Shown here one piece after another: positions 3,902 through 6,088 of a DNA stretch of 6,088 bases. Where the stretch lies: NCBI GenBank assembly GCA_020631035.1, contig JAHDIA010000389.1:1-6088 (forward strand). Direction: 5' to 3'. Source of the DNA: Chitinophagales bacterium. Its GTDB lineage: Bacteria > Bacteroidota > Bacteroidia > Chitinophagales > UBA2359. The position numbers and the translations under genes were made by a program. Positions within the stretch are counted from its first letter, which is position 1, and every line of letters begins with the position of its first letter. The notes under the pieces were generated by a model. The model ran no database searches and was not told the origin of the DNA. It saw only the letters and a list, made by a program, of their open reading frames with translations.

Positions 3902-6088
3902 TTATCTAGCTATCGTCAAACGTTCTACTATTTTTACTTGACCATCTAATACCAATTGGTACATATAAACACCATTGGGCAATTCGTCCAAATTGTATTT
4001 AATTTGATGTTGACCAGCATTCATTTCTTGAGTCTGTGGCAATTCTGTCAACAATTGACCTGTTAAATTGTATACCTGAATGCTCACCGATTCCCAAGAA
4101 TGCTCCAGCTCAATATTGAACAATACTTCGTCTTTGGCTGGGTTGGGCACAACACTGATTTGATTTCGAGTATTCAATTGAGTGCTACTTGTTAAAGTAT
4201 GTTTCAACTCACCAATACTCAAGGCATCCTTCTCAAAATAGGCAGGTCCTTCAGAAAATTCAACATCTAAAATGTGTTCTTCTTGTGCAAGTTTGTTCCA
4301 AACCTTAAAGACAAAAGGTGCGCCATCAGCAATACCATCAATGCCATTTTCTGTAGGATCGTCCCCATAAACCATCAAACCAATATGCCCACCTTGGTAA
4401 ACCATAGAACCAATCAGCAAACCATTAGGATCAAATACACCCACTTCATCACCATAGTTGACAACACCAATTTGCGGTTCCATAATCACCACAATTGAGT
4501 TGTTAGGGTGAGGCATAGTTGCTCTTACAAAATGCGTTGGATTGATAGGTGTTATTTCATCTTCTGGTGCTGGACGGAAAGCATGGGAAGGATTGTATTG
4601 TAGGGTATTGTTATTGGTCATTTTGACCTGATAACCTCTAGTCAAACTCATAAGTAAATTTTGGTTCAAGCCCAAAGAAGGAATGTAAAAACCTGCTAAA
4701 TCTTTTACTTGTATAACATCATTGTCTATCAAAGCAAATACATCTTCGGGCATAGCATCACCTTGTAACCAATAAGCAATGAGGTTCCAACCTGCATTCA
4801 ATGGAATGACATCTGTGTTTACATCAACCTCTTGATTTCCATTGATGATTAATGTTGTAGGAATAGTCGATTTGACTTGATAACCTCCTTCTATAATCCA
4901 ACCATTGTGAACCCCTCCAATATCAAAAGTATTTGTTCCTAGAGCGGGGATGTAAAAATGGGTCAAGTTTTTAACTTGAATGATGTTACTTTCAATGTCT
5001 CTAAAGATGGCAGGAATACTGTCATTTTCAGGGATACAGTAGGAGGAAATCATATCCCAACCTTGAGCCAAAGGTATTTCTAATTCACAAGAGAGACAGG
5101 AAATATACTCACAATTGCCAGCCTCACATCCTGCACCAGGATCAAAGTTACAAGCTGCTGGATCGGTACAGCCAGCATAAGTACAGCTTCCATTAGAACA
5201 AGTGGCACCTGGATCGAAATTACAAGCCGTATCATCAGTACAACCAAAAATGCAATTGCTCTGATTCATACACATACAATTGTTAAAATCAAAAAAGTCA
5301 TCTGTATCGGGATCACCATCATCACAAGAGGGTGGAACATTTTCTATAGAGCAGTTGGAGGCATCAAAAGAATCTGTTGTAAGGGCACAACCATCATCCA
5401 CATTGGGTGGAGCATTGACAATAAGACAATTGACTGCATCAAAAGAATCTGTTGTCAATGGACAAGCATCATCCACACTGGGTGGGGTATTGATAACAAC
5501 ACAATTAACTGGGTCAAAAGAATCTGTAGTCAAGGCACATCCATCATCAATATTAGGAGTATTGATGATGGCACAATTAGTCACATCAAAACTATCTGTT
5601 GTGAGTGGGCATCCATCATCCACATTTGGTGGTGTGTTAACTATAACACAATTGGCAGCATCAAAAGAATCTGTAGTCAAGGCACATCCGTCATCCACAT
5701 TAGGGGGAGTATTGATACACTCACAACTATTAGTGTTATAACTATCTGTTGTCAACGGACAGCCATCATCGCAATTAGGATAGGTACAACTTCCATCATC
5801 CGTATTTGCAGTCGGATCAAAATTCAAGGCACAAGGATCAGTACAACCCATCACAACATTGGTGCTGTTCACACATTGACAATTGACAAAGTCAAAACTA
5901 TCAATGGTATTTGCATTGCCATCGTCACACGAAGGCGGCGTATTGGAAATACTACAACTGACCTGATCAAAAGAGTCTGTTGTCAATGGACATCCATCAT
6001 CCACATTGGGAGGATCATTAATGATAGTACAACTGGCTATATCAAAAGAATCGCCTGTAAGTGAACAGCCATCATCTACATTAGGTGG
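3902..6088 (-). CDS. Large secreted Cys-rich repeat protein with T9SS type A sorting domain (5' partial)
   Basis: The frame is open from the right edge to the stop at 3904-3902, giving 728 visible residues. The GTG at 6004 is an ordinary Val inside a repeat; 28 further codons (PPNVDDGCSLTGDSFD...) precede it and the start lies outside the window. Order by visible residue: 1-330 repeats of PPNVDDGCxLTTDSFDxxNC type and three GCTD modules; 336-418 and 427-499 two related modules (GWDMISS..IIQVKNL..FYIPALG..GGYQVK and GWNLIAY..VIQVKDL..FYIPSLG..GYQVK); about 518-630 a GDEVGVFDPNG..IGS..Y.GG...YGDD..TENGIDG module; 642-728 a T9SS type A sorting domain. Inferred role: surface-bound or released structural/adhesive protein. 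The repeats are homologous to those of the left gene but the C-terminal domains differ, so the two are related by shared repeats rather than being simple duplicates. No catalytic domain is visible in the part seen. Confidence 0.93.
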   Translation of the reverse strand, partial: PPNVDDGCSLTGDSFDIASCTIINDPPNVDDGCPLTTDSFDQVSCSISNTPPSCDDGNANTIDSFDFVNCQCVNSTNVVMGCTDPCALNFDPTANTDDGSCTYPNCDDGCPLTTDSYNTNSCECINTPPNVDDGCALTTDSFDAANCVIVNTPPNVDDGCPLTTDSFDVTNCAIINTPNIDDGCALTTDSFDPVNCVVINTPPSVDDACPLTTDSFDAVNCLIVNAPPNVDDGCALTTDSFDASNCSIENVPPSCDDGDPDTDDFFDFNNCMCMNQSNCIFGCTDDTACNFDPGATCSNGSCTYAGCTDPAACNFDPGAGCEAGNCEYISCLSCELEIPLAQGWDMISSYCIPENDSIPAIFRDIESNIIQVKNLTHFYIPALGTNTFDIGGVHNGWIIEGGYQVKSTIPTTLIINGNQEVDVNTDVIPLNAGWNLIAYWLQGDAMPEDVFALIDNDVIQVKDLAGFYIPSLGLNQNLLMSLTRGYQVKMTNNNTLQYNPSHAFRPAPEDEITPINPTHFVRATMPHPNNSIVVIMEPQIGVVNYGDEVGVFDPNGLLIGSMVYQGGHIGLMVYGDDPTENGIDGIADGAPFVFKVWNKLAQEEHILDVEFSEGPAYFEKDALSIGELKHTLTSSTQLNTRNQISVVPNPAKDEVLFNIELEHSWESVSIQVYNLTGQLLTELPQTQEMNAGQHQIKYNLDELPNGVYMYQLVLDGQVKIVERLTIAR
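3905..4165 (-). other. T9SS type A sorting domain of the right surface protein
   Basis: The last 87 residues contain the canonical VVPNPAKDEVLFNI motif, the VSIQVYNLTGQLL strand, LDELPNGVYMYQLVLDG, and the terminal IVERLTIAR. This is a closer match to the family pattern than the domain of the left gene. It marks the protein for T9SS export across the outer membrane. Confidence 0.93.
4199..4537 (-). other. 'GDEVGVFDP' C-terminal module of the right surface protein
   Basis: About 113 residues with the pattern GDEVGVFDPNGLLIGSMVYQ, then GLMVYGDDPTENGIDGIADG, FKVWN, and GPAYFEKDALSIGEL. I recognise this arrangement as a recurrent beta-rich module just ahead of T9SS tails in Bacteroidota secreted proteins, but know no assigned function. 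The GDD..T.NGIDG segment could bind a cation; that is inference. Confidence 0.6.
4592..5083 (-). repeat. Tandemly duplicated GW/GYQVK module in the right surface protein
   Basis: Two related modules follow each other: 5083-4835 (IPLAQGWDMISS ... NIIQVKNLTHFYIPALG ... EGGYQVK) and 4810-4592 (IPLNAGWNLIAY ... DVIQVKDLAGFYIPSLG ... TRGYQVK). The shared anchors are IPL..GW, a short acidic I/VF..I segment, IQVK.L..FYIP.LG and GYQVK. Spacing is similar but the first has an insertion (TFDIGGVHNGWI). They form an ancient internal duplication; the role is unknown. Confidence 0.8.
5099..6088 (-). repeat. Diverged 25-residue Cys-rich repeat array of the right surface protein
   Basis: Units PPNVDDGC(A/P)LTTDSFDxxNCxIxNT recur about every 75 bp. 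PPSCDDGNANT and PPSCDDGDPDT closing units, each followed by a GCTD module, lie at visible residues 52 and 254, and a final GCTDPAACNFDPG unit lies at 306. The order (basic units, CDDG closing unit, GCTD module, CDDGC..TTDSYN unit) is the same as in the left gene, but copies differ much more at the DNA level. One unit is 24 residues because one Pro of the usual TPP linker is missing (INTPNIDDGC, near 5555). Confidence 0.9.

Noticed and set aside
5280..5741. 153-codon + strand frame opposite the right repeat array
   Set aside because: Its repeating SKESVV.AQPSS pattern is the antisense image of the TTDSFD repeats.
6002..6004. GTG as a possible start of the right gene
   Set aside because: It encodes the Val of the PPNVDDGC repeat; a further 28 codons of in-frame repeat sequence precede it.

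Overview
The window looks like a chromosomal segment of a Bacteroidota species. The two large genes both end in type IX secretion system (T9SS) type A sorting domains, which are confined to that phylum, and both carry repeat families (GCTDP..NYD..DDGSC and CDDG-type cysteine repeats) that are common in marine Bacteroidota of the Saprospiria/Flavobacteriia kind. The base composition is AT-rich and no gene start shows a clear Shine-Dalgarno sequence, which fits. Genus cannot be fixed from this sequence; a Saprospiraceae-like (for example Aureispira-like) host is only a guess.

Layout: (1) 1-2465, + strand: the 3' part of a large secreted repeat protein whose start lies left of the window. About 1.47 kb of hierarchical Asp/Cys-rich repeats is followed by two diverged GCTDP modules, an Ig-like stretch, a fibronectin-III-like domain and a T9SS sorting domain. 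A strong intrinsic terminator follows at 2489-2523. (2) 2553-3479, - strand: a complete histone-deacetylase-superfamily (zinc amidohydrolase) gene, convergent with the first gene. (3) 3480-3901: a 422-bp intergenic region holding a perfect 13-bp inverted repeat just upstream of the deacetylase, an unusually GC-rich and C-skewed block without a convincing gene, and a terminator for the next gene. (4) 3902-6088, - strand: the 3' part of a second large secreted repeat protein, paralogous in its repeats to the first, whose start lies right of the window. It carries the same 25-residue repeats in more diverged form, then a duplicated 'GW...GYQVK' module, a C-terminal 'GDEVGVFDP' module and a T9SS sorting domain.

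The two T9SS proteins are probably cell-surface or released adhesin/matrix-like proteins. Their repeat arrays are acidic, with two cysteines per repeat, so calcium binding and disulfide stapling are plausible but not shown. The deacetylase between them is on its own transcription unit and looks like a cytoplasmic housekeeping or catabolic enzyme; nothing in the sequence links it to the surface proteins. The most notable features are the hierarchical repeat organisation (25-residue repeat inside a 152/153-residue super-repeat), a 243-bp exact duplication inside the first gene, the facing arrangement of two paralogous repeat proteins, and the odd intergenic block.
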